From Gonapodya prolifera JEL478 (lineage: Eukaryota > Monoblepharomycota > Monoblepharidomycetes > Monoblepharidales > Gonapodyaceae): a stretch of 64,000 bases of DNA. Where the stretch lies: contig KQ965797.1 in assembly GCA_001574975.1 (NCBI GenBank), positions 169,125 to 233,124 of the forward strand. Direction: 5' to 3'. The notes beneath the pieces are model-generated. The model worked only from the letters and a program-made list of their open reading frames with translations. It did no database searches and was not told the DNA's origin. Shown here piece by piece: positions 1-13,428 of this stretch (the stretch's first letter is position 1; each line of letters starts with the position of its first letter). The position numbers and the translations under genes are program-made.

Positions 1-2863
1 ATTGACGACACGCCCGAATTGCTCCAGGGAGTGCGATTCCGGAACAGGGCGTCGAAGCTTTTGTTTTATCTGGTGAGGGTCTCCTGAGGTTAGAGGTATC
101 TCGACAGTGTCCTTTTATTCACTTTGCGACATGTTTAGGCAGACATTGCCGTGAATGGCAGCCGAGTCAAGGGCCAAAAGGGTGTTCCGACGTGTAAGTG
201 CTGCTGACTAAAACCTTTAGAAACCCCAACTCATTCATACCGCGAGAAGTGCGGTCCCCTATCTCGGTCCCCAATGTTCCTGGGATAAGCCCAGAGATCT
301 CCTCAACCACGCCGTGCAAAGAAGGATGGAGAAACATCCTCTTGAAAGAAGGACCAGCTGGCTTTGCAAAGGCAGTTCGCGCACATAAGGGCTGTCTCAT
401 CATGGACACGACATGGCGTGATGGTACGATGGTGTTGATGTTCAGTGTTCATCTCACGTCTGACACGTCCGTTTGGTCCATCAGCCCATCAGAGTCTCCT
501 TGCGACGCGCGTGCGAACGATCGATATGGCACGAGTCGCAACAACGACCAGCTACGCGCTCAAGAACGCCTTTGCTTTGGAAATGTGGGGAGGCGCAACT
601 TTTGGTGAGTGCAGGTTAGTTTCAATATTACAACGTACTCTCAATTTGGCGCATGTATTTAAAAGATGTTGCTCTTCGGTTTTTGTGGGAGGATCCGTGG
701 GAAAGACTGGAAAAGCTCCGAGCGCTATGCCCCAACGTTCCCTTCCAAATGCTTCTCCGCGGGGCGAATGCGGTTGGGTACACCAGCTACCCGGACAACG
801 TTGTCTACGAGTTTTGCAAGGTAGCCAAGGAGAAGGGCATAGATATCTTCCGAGTGGTAAGCAACCCGCGGTGGCAACTTCCGGAGGTTTGAATTGACAA
901 TGCTTACTTGAAATCCAAAGTTTGACTCGCTGAACTACCTGCCAAACCTTGAGCTGGGGATCGACGCAGTCAAGCAGGCTGGAGGTGTTGTGGAGGCGAC
1001 AATTTCGTACACCGGAGACGTCTCTGATCCCAAACGAACAAAATACTCTCTGGATTATTACTTGGACCTTACAGACAAATTGGTGTCGAAGGGTATTCAC
1101 ATTCTGGGAATCAAGGACATGGCCGGTCTTCTGAAGGTTAGTGTCCGAAATGCCAACCGTCTATTATTTTCTCACGCTCTGCTCATACAAAATAGCCCAA
1201 AGCGGCAACAATGCTCGTCGGGGCGATCCGGGCCAAGTATCCCGACTTGGTTATCCACGTTCACACGCACGATACCCCGGGCACGGGTGTCGCGTCTATG
1301 ATTGCGTGTGCTCAGGTAAGTCTTTGATCACCCTATCTTAGCGAACGAGCGCGACTAACTTCGTGCTCGGTAGGCGGGAGCAGATGTTGTGGACACTGCC
1401 GTGGACTCCATGTCCGGAATGACTTCTCAGCCGTCTATGGGGGCTTTAGTTGGTTCTTTAAAAGGGACGGAATATGACACCGGTATTCCGTTTGAGAATG
1501 TTGCAGCACTCAACGGTTATTGGGAGCAAGTACGCATGCTGTATTCCGTTTTTGACCCAGGGCTCAAGAGCGGAGACTCTGGTGTTTACCTCCATGAGGT
1601 GAGAACCTCTAGAATTGGGTGTTGTAACCACTGGACGCATGCTAACGCCAACATCAGATGCCGGGTGGTCAGTACACCAACCTTCTATTCCAAGCGCAGT
1701 CATTGGGACTGGGCGCCGTTTGGAATGAGGTAAAGCGGGCTTACATCGAGGCCAACGTGCTTTGTGGCGACATTGTCAAAGTGACGCCGTCTTCCAAGGT
1801 AAGAAATTACTTTGAGTCGTGAAACGTTTCAAGTGCTGACGTGAGCTATCAGGTCGTTGGAGACTTCGCTCAGTTTATGGTTTCGAACAAATTAACCAAG
1901 AAGGACGTTGAAGATAAGGCCGACACATTGAGCTTTCCGACTTCCGTTGTCGAATACTTCCAAGGTTTTCTTGGCCAACCTCCAGGTGGTTTTCCTGAAC
2001 CACTAAGGACAAAGGTAGCTATATCTTGGTACAATTCTTTTCCTTGACTGACACATGTCTATGGTTCAGATCATTCGTAGTCTTCCACGGATCGAGGGTC
2101 GCCCTGGGGCCGATCTCGAGCCGCTCGACCTTCCCAAGCTGAAGCAAGAGCTTACCGAGAAATTTGCAAAGAGCACGGCTGGAGAAGGCACTCCAGATCC
2201 GATTGAAGACACGGACGTGCTCAGTGCCGCACTGTATCCTCAAGTTTTTGCGGAGTTCCGATCGGCGCTGTCAAGCTATGGTGATCTCAGCGTTTTGCCA
2301 ACTCAATATTTCCTCGCACCGTTGCAAATCGGTGAAGAGATGCAACTGGACCTCGAAGCTGGCAAAACTCTTTTCGTCAAACTGTTGGCAATTGGTCCGA
2401 GTATGTAACGATGTGGTTTTGTTCGATCACGGAACCTCAGATTTCTTTTTTATAGCTGACCCATTGACTGGAAACCGCGAGGTATTCTTCTCGCTCAACG
2501 GTCAAACGCGGATGGTTCAAGTCCACGATGATAAAGCAGCTGTGAAAACTATACAGCGAGTGAGGGCAAATCCGAGCAATCTTGGCGAAGTGGGGTGCCC
2601 CATGTCGTAAGTTCCTCGCGAGAACGATAATTGTGTCATATTCTCACTACTTGTGTCAACATCCTAGTGGGGTTATCGTGGAGGTCCGCGTGAAACACGG
2701 CGCTGTGGTACGGGTTGGAGATCCCTTGGTGGTTATTTCAGCAATGAAAATGGAAACGATTGTTGCTGCACCGGTGTCAGGTTTGGTTGATAGAATCGAG
2801 GTCAAAGCAGCGGATTCTCTGAACCAGGGCGACCTAATCTGCTCAATTGTCAAGGATTCTTAG
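1..2863 (+). CDS. PYC: Pyruvate carboxylase, C-terminal part (5' end outside window)
   Basis: Biotin enzyme that carboxylates pyruvate to oxaloacetate. The reading frame is open from base 1 ([11 protein letters not shown]), so the biotin-carboxylase half lies upstream of the window. Visible are the carboxyltransferase TIM-barrel (DTTWRD joined across an intron to [12 protein letters not shown], then [22 protein letters not shown] and [10 protein letters not shown]), the conserved [11 protein letters not shown] stretch near 1430-1460, the PYC/OADA domain at about 1850-2590, and a biotinyl domain with the attachment motif AMKMET near 2742-2760. The protein ends IVKDS. Many short GT-AG introns interrupt it. 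Roughly the last half of a protein of usual length about 1,180 residues is present, with no sign of damage. In fungi the enzyme is cytosolic and anaplerotic. The gene converges with the helicase gene downstream. Confidence 0.96.
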
Positions 2864-3172
2864 CTCTTTTCGTACATATTGTGTTATTCGCTCTTCTGTA
2901 TCGATTTTAAGGGAGGTCTGGTTTGAAATTGATGGGAAGTACATTTTCTCGAATTTCCAGCGAAATGAACGTTGATTGCGGGAGGTGGGGAGGAGGGATG
3001 ATGAAAGTGAGACGCGGACCACCCGTGTGCAATCATTACATATTATGGTATCTTTGAACTAAACTTGCGGTTGGAGTTGGTATCTATAATCGAATTCTTA
3101 TCGTGTCGATTACCCTAAAAATCCAAAGGCGACATCTGTTCACCAGAGGTAAACTTCTGCAGGCAATTAGAC
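2864..3172. other. Intergenic, convergent 3' ends
   Basis: AT-rich spacer between the pyruvate carboxylase stop and the stop of the helicase on the other strand. It should hold both 3' untranslated regions and polyadenylation signals. I see no further gene. Confidence 0.6.
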
Positions 3173-6100
3173 TTACTCGTCGGTAGCCATGGCAGCAGTA
3201 CGTTCTCTATCCTCCCCCATCAAGCTTTCATGGAGAAACCTCTTTGCACTGTGCATTTCGGTTGCAGCTTGCAGCGCGGTTGCACTCGAGCTGCTTGATC
3301 CCAAATGCGACGCCGAGGTTGCAATTCCATTTTGTACAGAAGGCCCTCCTCCTGCAATCGCTTGAGCTTTGCGGTTACGTCTGCGCAGCTTTTGTTCGTG
3401 TATGACAAGCTTCGTCAAACGTTCCCGTTCCGCAAGCTCATCGTTATCTGGAGGCGTCTCTTCGACCCTCAGAGACTCAACTGACTGAACATCTAAAATT
3501 CCATGCTCAAATCTATGAAAGCAAAGTTAAGTCCTTTAACTGCGTTTATTAACGAGAGGCTTAAACGAAAGCTGTTCCTCACCTTTCCAACGCGTCCGCC
3601 AGCACTTCATCCTTAACACTCATTCGAAAGTGATCGGGAACCTTTGATATTGGATTCTCTGGTGGTGCCCGAAAATATGCTTTGAGATCATCCTCGTTGA
3701 CATTGTGTTCGACTCTCTTCTTGTCCACTAGTCTCCTGCATGCCAGCATCCCGATTTAGAAGATTTGTCGTGACAGGGTCTGCGTATCAACTTACAAAGC
3801 TATTCCAATCTTGCGCACATTGTTGTCAAATACCCGCCATTCGATGGTCTAACAGTTCCTTCGTCAGAAAGGGTATTCCATCCCATTGCTGATACGTTCT
3901 CACCTCTCCTGATGTTAAGCGGTAGACGTGCACATGCTTCTTTTGGCCAAAACGGTAAGCCTGTCAAGAGTAAACGTGGTTGGTATTTCATGAGACTTTA
4001 CTAATAAACGTCATCATACCCTTGCGACTGCTTGCTCCCCGTAAGTGGGGTTCCAATCATAATCACAAAGAATTACTCGATTTGCCTCCTGGAAGTTCAA
4101 ACCGAGACCGCCGGTCTGTTTCAAGGCGCGTGAGCAATATGTCGCACGAAGCAACAGAAAAAACAAATTTAACCTTTGGTGTGATGAGAAACACATCAAC
4201 GTCGTTTCCACTATTAAAGGCATCGACAAGTGCTTGTCTTTTCTGCGAAGTCACGATCGGCGGTTGGACAAAAAGGGCAGAAGCAAAAATGAGATACAAA
4301 ACCACCTTTGTCGAAACCCGCCCATCTAAACACGACAGACGGATGTCATTTTGCTCAAAAAGTCGAACTAAATAGTCTGCACATGGCATGGGAGGTGGGA
4401 TATCCTAAGCCCACGACACAAACCTGAGATACTTGAAAAAGCTCACCGATCACAGGAATATGGTTAGAGAACACCAAAGTCTTGTCACCGAGCTTTTTGG
4501 CCACTTGAACAATATTTAAGACTATTCTCATCTTCCATGATTGTTCCAGGGACGGGACTACTGCAGATGCACGTCGTACAATTACTTCACTTAACTGATT
4601 CCCGCCCAACAAACAATTGGAACTCACGTTCAGATAAGCCGGAAGCACCCCATACTCCCATTAACACATCGTTTAAGGTTGCCTCGGGGGGCACTTCCGC
4701 CATCACAGTGTTTCCTTGCATGACGTCGTCTAGTCCCTGAAGATTCGATGGATCCTCTCCAGGTATATCGCTCCGAGTTTCGTCATCGTTAACCGTGCTG
4801 CTAGTGGCGTTTACTCCTCGTCGCTTTTGCGATTTAATTATCCCATCCTTCAAAGGCAACTTCTCAGCAACGAAGCCATCCAAACAGGTAAAAGAGTTCG
4901 CGTACGTAGAAGATGATGGGATGTGCACATATATGTGATAATGGATGCACCATTGCGAGCACCATTCCACCAAAGTTTGAGAATCCACTGGTCTTGATGC
5001 GCTCGAGGACGTCCTAATGAGGCAAAAATTCTCAGAAGGCAGTTTCTTCCGCGTGGCAGCAGTGCTACGTACTACATATAACCGATGCTGAACTGAAGTG
5101 AGTCGAAGGGACAACACACTATCCGTTTTATCGGGTAAGGAGGATTTGATCTCATTTTGCTCAAACCTGGTAAAGCGATGCAGCACAAATTGATGAGGTC
5201 CAGTAGATACGTAAAATCCCGGCGAGGATACCTTTGGATGAATGGCGCAACATCCTCTTGCAGCGCTTTCATGCGGACGCTGGCGGCACGCTTTTCAGCG
5301 GGACTTGCATTGGCATAGGATCCAACTTCAATGGGAGTTCTATAAAAATTTAAAAAGCCCGACTTTGGACCTAGGAAGTCCGGGATCACGAAATTGATCA
5401 TATGGTAGTACTCCTCAAGGTTATTCTGCATCGGAGTCCCGGTGAGTGCTATCCGAAACGTAGTTTTCATCTTGGAAAGCGCCAAGTTAAGGTGTGTCTT
5501 ATGTGACAGAATGGACTTAAAAACGAAACAATTCAGAATCACTTCAGAGTTCACCTTGGGATTTTTTATCTATGTACAACCCTTCAGTCACCGTACAGGA
5601 ACCTGGGAAAACATCGCACTCACAAAGTGTGCTTCATCCACGACCACCAAAGCCGGTCCTGGGTTTACGAAATGCCTCTCCATCTCCGGCAGGCTGGAGC
5701 CTTTCGACAATTTTGTGTTCGAGATCAAAAGTATTCCCCCACCCTCGAACCATTCTTCCAATTTTCTTTCAGTAAGACCTAATATTCGGATTATTCGGAT
5801 GCTTTGGAAAGAGGTCGATTTAATTCAATGGCCGATCAAACTCACCATCATATATGTAAATTTTAATGTCGTCGTCCCACCCTGGTCCAATCTTTTGCAG
5901 CCAAACTTTCACCTCCACCGCCCTACGTTCTGTTATATTAGATTGTATATGAGAATAGACCTGCTGATAAACCTACCAGTTGTCCACCAAGCCGGCTGGA
6001 ACCGTTATAAGTATCCGACCGTTGAGGAGCTCTTCTGGCAATATCGCATTCCGCTTCTTTACTTCCAATAGAAGTGTCGCCACGAAAGTGATGACTTGAA

Positions 6101-9100
6101 GGGTCTTACCTGTGAGGTTGAGGAAATGTTCCTCTTCAACACGGAGGTCTGAAAACCATGTCACACTCACCGAGCCCCATCGCATGGGCCAAAATGCAGC
6201 CATTTCTAAAAGCAATGAGATTCTTCCACATGAACCGAATTCCTTTGATCTGGTGCTCCAAAAGAAAAATGGCGAGTCCAGGTGGAACCAAAATGCCATC
6301 TTGGTTTGCATCGTGCCCCAAGTTGATGGAGACATGATTCGTTCCGCTTTGGGGCTGTTGCAACGCTGCCCTTTCGCGTACCAGAACGTTGAGAAAGGCG
6401 ATAAGCGAAAATAAGAACAAGTACAAACTTACAGCTTCTGCGACTCCATGTATTCCAATTCCTTTCGCTGAAGTGCTATGACATTTCCCTCAGCCGTCGC
6501 ATTTCGCTTGACGGCTTTGCCTTTATTGTCCCTAATAACATTGGGAATACTCTCGTTTTCATCCACGCTGTCATCCACGCTTTCATAATCGGTGTCAAGA
6601 TCAGTTTCCCTGGAGCTTATTGAAATGGGTGTGTCGTCATCGAGCTCATCAACCAAAGAATCTGGAGAAATCTTGCGCCTTTTCCGAGCGCTTGCGCTTG
6701 AGCCACCGTCTTTCGATTCCTCGTCCGTACCTGGCTCACTGCGACGAAGTCGCTTGTTGGTTTTTGATTCATGATCATCATGGAAACTCTCCAATTGTGC
6801 AAGGCTCTTGTGTATGAACTCTTCAACAAAATCGCTAGTAAATCGAATGTTCCCGTCAAGATCGCTGAAATCAGAAGGGTGCTCTTCTATGATGTACTCG
6901 GTGTAGCGGTCGAGGCACTCCACAATGGTGGTGCCGTTGTCCCTGTCAAACGTCGTTAAAATGTAACTGGAACGACATTCGACATTGCTGCTCCTCACTG
7001 TAGTCCCAACCTCATGCGCTCTAAAGCTGCGCGCATGAGATCAGAAAGACCTGTATCCCATAAACTTTCGGTACGTGACCACTGATTACAGAGCACATTT
7101 CATTGCTTACCGGATGTATTGTCAAAATATTTCCGCAGAAGTTCAGTGACGCCTCGATCCATTTTCCGTTGACTTCGCGCTCCTACATCATCACTACTTA
7201 GGTTCTCGCCCGCACGTTCTTGTCGATCTCTCGCGTTTTCAACAACGCCATGTGACTTGGGGCCATTTTTGTTTTCGACGACGGAGTTTGGAGCACTCGT
7301 TACTGTTGAATCAAACAAGGTGAGACTAATTTTCCACAGATGTCTTTCCAATCTTTCACCTTGAGGCACTCGCTCAGTCTCACCAACCGTGTCGGATTCC
7401 GGTGCTGAGGTATCAGTCACAACGTCTGTGTGCTCCGCTCTCGGCACAGTGCGCTCATCTGGATTCTGTGACACTACATTGGGAGGCTCTCCATCCTCCT
7501 CAGAAAAGCCGAGCTCAGCACGCAACTGACCTCGACATTGAGCTTTTCTATCGCGTCGTCTGAATGCTTTCAATTCCCCGTCAACGACTCTACCCCAATC
7601 GCAATCATCATCTGCTAAAAAGTCGCTCCACGATTCGCGTTCGTTTTCTTCATGGGGCTTATCAACACTCCTCGAAGATGGTTTATTCACACCAGATACT
7701 GTTTCACACTTCTGAGGTTCAGGGCCTTCCAGAATCTTGATCACTTCTCCTAGAAACCGAATACGCATCTGGGATCTCTCGAGTACCCCACATCGTCTTT
7801 TCAGTTCCATTCTCGAGACCCAATGCATGAGTAAGAGCTGTTCCTGAAGTTCAGGCATCCTCTTTTCTTGTAAATACGTGAGCTCTCCTGCCACGCGTTC
7901 CTTGCTCCGCCTCTGTGTACTCCATATTTTGTGGGCACCTTCTTGGATCCAAGGCCAGGTATCTCGGTAAAAGTCGTCGTCAATCTCCTTCAGCGCTTCA
8001 TCGATGACCTCAGAGATCTCTTCGCGAGATAAAAACTTGGCCCTGGCCGCTACTGAGAACGCAATTTGTGGCGGTGGGCGGTCGTTGAGGTCATCAACGT
8101 CAGATTCGTCCGCTGATTCGGGATCAATCATGTCAACATCGCCGCTCGGAGTGCTTCCTGGAAGTGCAGTCCTTTTTTGCTTTTTTCGATTTTGCGACTC
8201 CATCCACTCCATTTGCTCACGCAATGTTATTTCAACTTCAGAGTCCTCGTCTTCGCCAATGTCGAGGTTATCCTCTACGTCTGCTCCTTCCAAAGAATCC
8301 TCATGTTCCGGATTTGAAATAAGCTCCAAGATGTCATCCCCATCTTCCCCCATATATCTCTTTCCATACGTCCCATGGTCTAACAACGCTGGCCGCTTTG
8401 GATCTCTTGAGGAAAGTTTGGCGTCACGCCTGAGTTCTGCTGACACAATAACTTCGCTGTTCTTGCGCCTAACTGCACTGGAAGTCGCTGGGCGGCCTCG
8501 CCCCGTTCCCCGCCAACGACGTTGGCGAAGCGCTGTTTGAAGATTGGAGGGATCAAATATGGATCTGGAAGTATCCGACTCGTAGATAGACCAAAGGTCT
8601 GTTGGAATAGCTAATTCAAATGCGAACGCAGGTTGCAGAGGTTGGCAAAAATTTTTTCGGCGGCGGGTTTGTGGTGACCCCAACTCACAGATGATATTAT
8701 CCCAACTACCCAAGAGAGATGAATCCATCTTAGAAAAAGCAATGGTGGGCGCAGAACGGTTGGTAACGAGCGGGGCCCACAAAGCCACTAGGCGGTGAGG
8801 CGAAGTACCCTCCTCGTTCAGGGCATCGGACTCGACGCCATTGTCAAGACTGTCTTCATCAACAATAACCGCGGGATCCAAAAGCATACGATGAATCAAT
8901 CGCTACAAGCATGAGCGAACCGTGGTTTCAAGTGTTAGTGGACGCAGATACAAAGAAGCCACCAAATGCCACACCTGGACTTTTCTAGGTGGAGGAACAG
9001 TCGCCTGCTCCTCTTGAAACGAAGGTAGTTTTTGTGTCTTGACTCTCGAAAAGCTCCATGAACCATCGCCCTCGCCACCGCGTTCTCTTCCGATGTTTGG

Positions 9101-10402
9101 ACCACCGTTCAAGTGTCCTTGCACCCTTCCAAACAAAATGGACGAAGACGCAATTGGCGCACTATGTTGTAAGCGCCCAATTAATGAGTTGGACGACATG
9201 TCAACACTGTTACCCGGCGCAGCTTTGGTGTTTGACGGGGTATCCGAAATGACCATTGCGGCATTATCTGAAGTGGGAAGTGGCTCCTCTGAATGTGTAT
9301 CCAAACTCCTGCGGTCAGCTTCCATTGATGCGCTTCCAGATTCAGAGGGGTCTTCCCAACCATCCTCATAATCATCAACGTCATGCTGAACCTCAGACGA
9401 CTCGCTCTCACTGTCGATGGAGCCCAATGAGTCCGCGTCATCTTGCTCAGCATCTCGTATGTTTTCATTGGTAGTGGTCCTAGTTGGTGTTGCGATCGCG
9501 CCAGAATGTGTCGTGGTTCTCTCCGCCGTTTGCATCGTTCGGGACCGCACAATCCGACCATTACTTCGCTCCAGGTCCTCCGGTGTCATCCCGGCGTACC
9601 GCGCTTCCAACTCCGCAAGAACGTCACGACCCTTCGGCGTCACGCTAGGCGCAGCCAAAACCGCCTGTTTCGTCTCAGCGTGGGCTTCAGTGTGGGCTCG
9701 CTTGGTTCGTCGCGGTGAGGATAACAGTCGTGACGTTGTTTCCGAGCTACGATGCGCGGCTGCTCTACCCAAATGAGCACCTTGAAAAGCATCGCCTGGT
9801 GTCAGACCGGGGTGATGCGTCAGGCGCCCTGCAAAGCTGTTGGGTTGGCGAGAATTTTCCAAGTAGGAGAAAGAAGACGACGATGGCGGATTGCGTCTCA
9901 TAGCCTCAAGGCCATGACTAGACCCGGAATACACATGTTTCGACGGTGTCGTTGGGGGAATTGAGGGATGGCGTGATGTTAAAGTATTGTGGTGTGGTTG
10001 TTTCGCAACGTTGGCGGAGACCGACGACGTGCCATCACTCAAGCCATAAGCAATTTCATAGAGGTCCAAAATGGCTCTAAGCAGAGCTTGGAAAACAGCT
10101 TCGTCGAGCACTTGGTTGCTGCCCACATCGCCAGTTGAAGTAATAAAGTTCTGAAGCTCTTCCCGCAGCTGTTCCGGGTGCTTCCGAAGAGTTAGGAGGT
10201 CCTTGCCATTTATTTCAAGACCTGAATCACCATACGGCACAGGAAGAAGGGAAAATCGAGCCAGTGAATGGTGAAGTCGCGCCAGTGACTAATCCCACTC
10301 ACTCTTCAACGCCGGTACAATAACATCGAGTCCATTTTCTTGAAGCCATCTAGAAACGTCTTCGACTTTCCATTCGCCAACATCCCGCCAGGATCGGCTC
10401 AT
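3173..10402 (-). CDS. SAM-domain SNF2 helicase, ATRX/ARIP4-like (Rad54 family)
   Basis: Large multi-exon chromatin-remodelling ATPase, nuclear by inference. The chosen start at 10402 opens a SAM domain (WKVEDVSRWLQENGLDVIV, continuing after an intron with GLEINGKDLLTL). A long acidic, Ser-rich, low-complexity region follows (about 10000-7000), containing a more conserved block WPWIQEGAHKIW near 7930. The helicase core then reads: LLEHQIKGIRFMW; Walker A AHAMGLG joined across an intron to KTLQVITF near 6100-6180; DEAH box in LVVVDEAHF near 5640; GTPMQNN near 5430; and a C-terminal lobe with KTLVFSNHIPVIGELF near 4480 and GLNFQEANRVILCDYDWNP near 4060-4100. The tail is basic coiled coil. The LAHAMGLGKTLQ form of Walker A is typical of ATRX and ARIP4. 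The SAM fusion is the odd part. Exact exon borders in the C-terminal lobe are not resolved. Confidence 0.88.
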
Positions 10403-10548
10403 GAATGATGCGCGATGGAGGAATTAGAGTGGTGGCCACAGATCTCCGCTTTGGAGTAATGCAAGCCTCCGCGAAGAGATTGCTACGGAGGATTTATACA
10501 CTAGACAGCCTACGCGAACATAAGTCATGGGCTTCTGCTCCACCACGG

Positions 10549-11743
10549 TTACACTCCCAATTCATCACTCTTTCCCGCCATGAAATAATTCGCCCCCGTG
10601 GTCCATGCCGACCCATCCCCAACCTCCCACCTCCCCGCTATGGGGTTCCACATCACGCCACGCCTTTCCACTTCCATCACGCCCGCCTTGGCCATCATTC
10701 CGGTGAGCTCTTCGGGTGTGCAGTACTTTTCATAGTCGTGCGTTCCCGGCTCAACAAAGCGCAGGAGATGCTCGGCGAGGAGGACGGTGACAAGGTAAGA
10801 GAGAGGGGTGCGGGAGATGGTGGAGACGAGGAGGAGGGAAGAGGGCTGAAGAGGAACGGTAGACCGGATTAGGTGAGAAGGCGAAAGGTTAGGGGGATGG
10901 CCAAGAGTCCACGCACTTTGAGAAGACCAGAGCACATTTGGATGAAATGTGCCGCGTCGGCGACATGTTCAAGGATTTCCATGGCGCAAACGACGTCGAA
11001 TTTCTCTCCCTGATCCAAGAGGGATTCTTTGAGAGGCAGGTCGCACGTTGGGCACAGGCGAGGATGAGTAGAATCACGTTAAGAGCGGGACAGTCTCAAA
11101 AGTCGCGAGCCAACCTCACCTGCTGTGGTGTTTCGGTAATCGATGAGGCAGGTGCCGTCTGCCCTCCGAAGGGAAGGGTCCTTCAGAGCGTGTGCAGTCG
11201 CGACTTGCACGTTCTCCCGGGCAGCGTCAACTCCGACTACATGAGCTCCCAGACGAGCCAGGGCCTATCATTTGGTTCAGAAGAAAACAATCGCGCTCAA
11301 ATCTTGAAGTGTGGGTGAAGCATTCCCATATGACCCACCTCACTGAGGAAACCTCCACCACAACCAACATCCAACACTCTGACACCTTCCAATCCTCGCC
11401 CCACTAGTCGCTCGGGCATGTTTCTGGTCACTGTCTCGCGTATCCACCCAACGCGCGCGCCGTTCATGAGGTGAAGCAGTCGCGATGGCCCGTCCGGGTC
11501 CCACCACGACTCCGCAAGCCGAGAGAATTTCGCCACTTCTGACGGGTCAATGGTGGACGTCGGCGGTTGTGGGGGGGTGGGGGATGGATTTGGGACCACG
11601 ATAGTGTGAAGGCGATAGGGGTTTGCTGGAGATTCGGAAGGCGACAGATGTGGTGCGGGGGAGAAATGTGTAGATAGCGCATCTTTGCGAATATTTCGTG
11701 CCGAAAAGGACGTCCCGAGGGTGCGAATCAGTCGTCGACTCAT
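10549..11743 (-). CDS. COQ3: Ubiquinone biosynthesis O-methyltransferase, mitochondrial
   Basis: SAM-dependent O-methyltransferase acting in coenzyme Q synthesis on the matrix face of the inner mitochondrial membrane. The N-terminus is Arg/Ser-rich and lacks acids at first (MSRRLIRTLGTSFSARNIRK), as in a mitochondrial presequence. Next come the UbiG/COQ3 signature FSRLAESWWDPDGPSRLLH, the SAM-binding motif [30 protein letters not shown] near 10970, and a C-terminal block HDYEKYCTPEELTGMM and WNPIAGRWEVGD. The stop at 10549 lies 146 bp from the start of the helicase gene on the same strand. Introns are short. Length and motif order fit the family; no oddity seen. Confidence 0.93.
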
Positions 11744-12178
11744 GATGGGTGAAGAAAGCTTTGGTCACAACTACCAGAGTTTCCTTGAGAACTTGGATCA
11801 GTGAAGGAAGCAAAAAGAATTGGGCAATCTGTGCTTCCGCGTTTTGTCAGTTCCGCTCCTCAGAGAAAAATTGCCATTTGCCTTTATTTCCAGTCAGCAC
11901 CGGTGCTATAAGTTTGAATTCTCCAAAATTAATGTTCAAGCACTTACTAACTTTAGAGTTACATGACGAAAGAAGGTGGAAAAATGGTGTGTTGGATAGT
12001 AGCTGTGGTCACCCTCTAGTCTACGAAACGACATCCATCCATCCATTCCCGAGGTCAGTCACTTTCCTCCTTCGTCTCTGTTTCTTTCTGGAGGTATATC
12101 CCTGTGCTGACGCCGATTGGACCTCTGTTCCGGTGAACTCAACACCGACACCACAACACACCGACATCAAAACCAGAC
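11744..12178. promoter_or_regulatory. Divergent promoter region COQ3 / RPL34
   Basis: 435 bp between two divergent start codons (COQ3 on the minus strand, RPL34 copy 1 on the plus strand). It must carry both promoters. I recognise no specific element; the plus-strand half is pyrimidine-rich just before the RPL34 start, as is common for ribosomal-protein genes. Confidence 0.5.
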
Positions 12179-13124
12179 ATGGGTCAACGCGTGACATACA
12201 GGAGGCGGTTGTCCTACAACACAAAGAGCAACGGGAAGAAGATCATCAAGACTCCCGGTGAGTGATGGCACTGCGTTATTTTGTTTTTCCTCTGAATGCT
12301 GACGGTTTCGGTGCGATTACTGGCGAATCGGGTGATTGGACAATCAGGCGGAAAGCTCACCATCCAGTACACTAAAAAGCGGGCCACCGGACCGTCGTGC
12401 GGAGACTGTGGCAAGTCGCTCCCTGGTGTGAGTAGATGGACGGATTAGACGGGGATGGGAATGTGGTTCGGCGATGGGGTGGAAACGCGATCAAAGACGG
12501 AAGGCGCAATGAGGACCTCCAGCGGTTCGGAGGGATCGATGGCGGGGACTCTGTGGACTGTTGAGATGGATTTGTGAAAACTTGGAAAAAAACTTGGATA
12601 CCAGCACCTTCCATCAACATCGCGCCAAAGCCGCACCAATGCGCGAGCTCTTCTGATGCTACACTGCGCATTTCCTTGGAGGAACTCTTTGGATTCAGCA
12701 CCGCGGGCGGGCGGTGCCCGCAAGTCCACTAGCCATGAAGACCCCGGCGTAGAGGATAATATTCCTGGACGAATTTGGCTCTCAGCTTGTCATGCGGTCC
12801 TAAGGAATGTCATTGTTGGACCGAAAGAACCCTCACACTCGAATTGCCCTGTTATCCAGATCCCCGCCCTCCGCCCCATCGAGTACTCCCGTCTGTCTAA
12901 ATCCCAAAAGACCGTCAACCGCGCCTACGGTGGCTCCCGCTGCGCGACTTGCGTACGAGAGAGGTAAGCACAGACCCTGCTTCCAACTGGTACTTGTATT
13001 CAGGGTACTCATGACAACGCCATTGATTGCCTTTCCCAGAATCGTCCGTGCCTTCCTGATCGAGGAGCAGAAGATTGTGAAGAAGGTGCTCAAGGCGCAG
13101 CAGGCCGCGGAGAAGTCCAAGTAG
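12179..13124 (+). CDS. RPL34: 60S ribosomal protein eL34, copy 1
   Basis: Component of the large cytosolic ribosomal subunit. Four exons: 12179-12257, 12348-12427, a third from 12860 to about 12962, and a last one ending at 13124. The joins give [20 protein letters not shown], then [40 protein letters not shown] and [17 protein letters not shown], ending AAEKSK. Length (about 116 residues) and basic character are normal. The CGDCG and CATC cysteine pairs are the zinc-ribbon type of this family. Intron 2 is long (432 bp). A second intact copy with the same three intron positions lies at 22304-23821 on the other strand. Confidence 0.97.
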
Positions 13125-13428
13125 ACGTGGGGAGGATGGGGTGTCGTCTAGTCCGTTATGTCGTAGTGCCCGTTTGCATGTATTTGGTGGCGGGTGAGCT
13201 GCCTAGCGCGGGCAAATTGATGCACTTATTGTAGAAAATGACCTAAGGGGAAGTGGCAAACTGTTCGTTCGTTGTACCCTCCTTTCCAAGCCAAACGCAG
13301 TGGATCATCTGCATGTCAAGCTCTAAATCTTTTGAAGGCACATCATATTTTTAGTGAAAATGAAATTAGCGTGTAAGACTGCTTTTCATTCAAAAATGCT
13401 GCAAACAAATAATTCATGTGACAGTTGG
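13125..13428. other. Intergenic, convergent 3' ends
   Basis: Spacer between the RPL34 stop and the DZIP1 stop. AT-rich toward 13320-13420. Nothing recognisable beyond expected 3' untranslated sequence. Confidence 0.6.
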
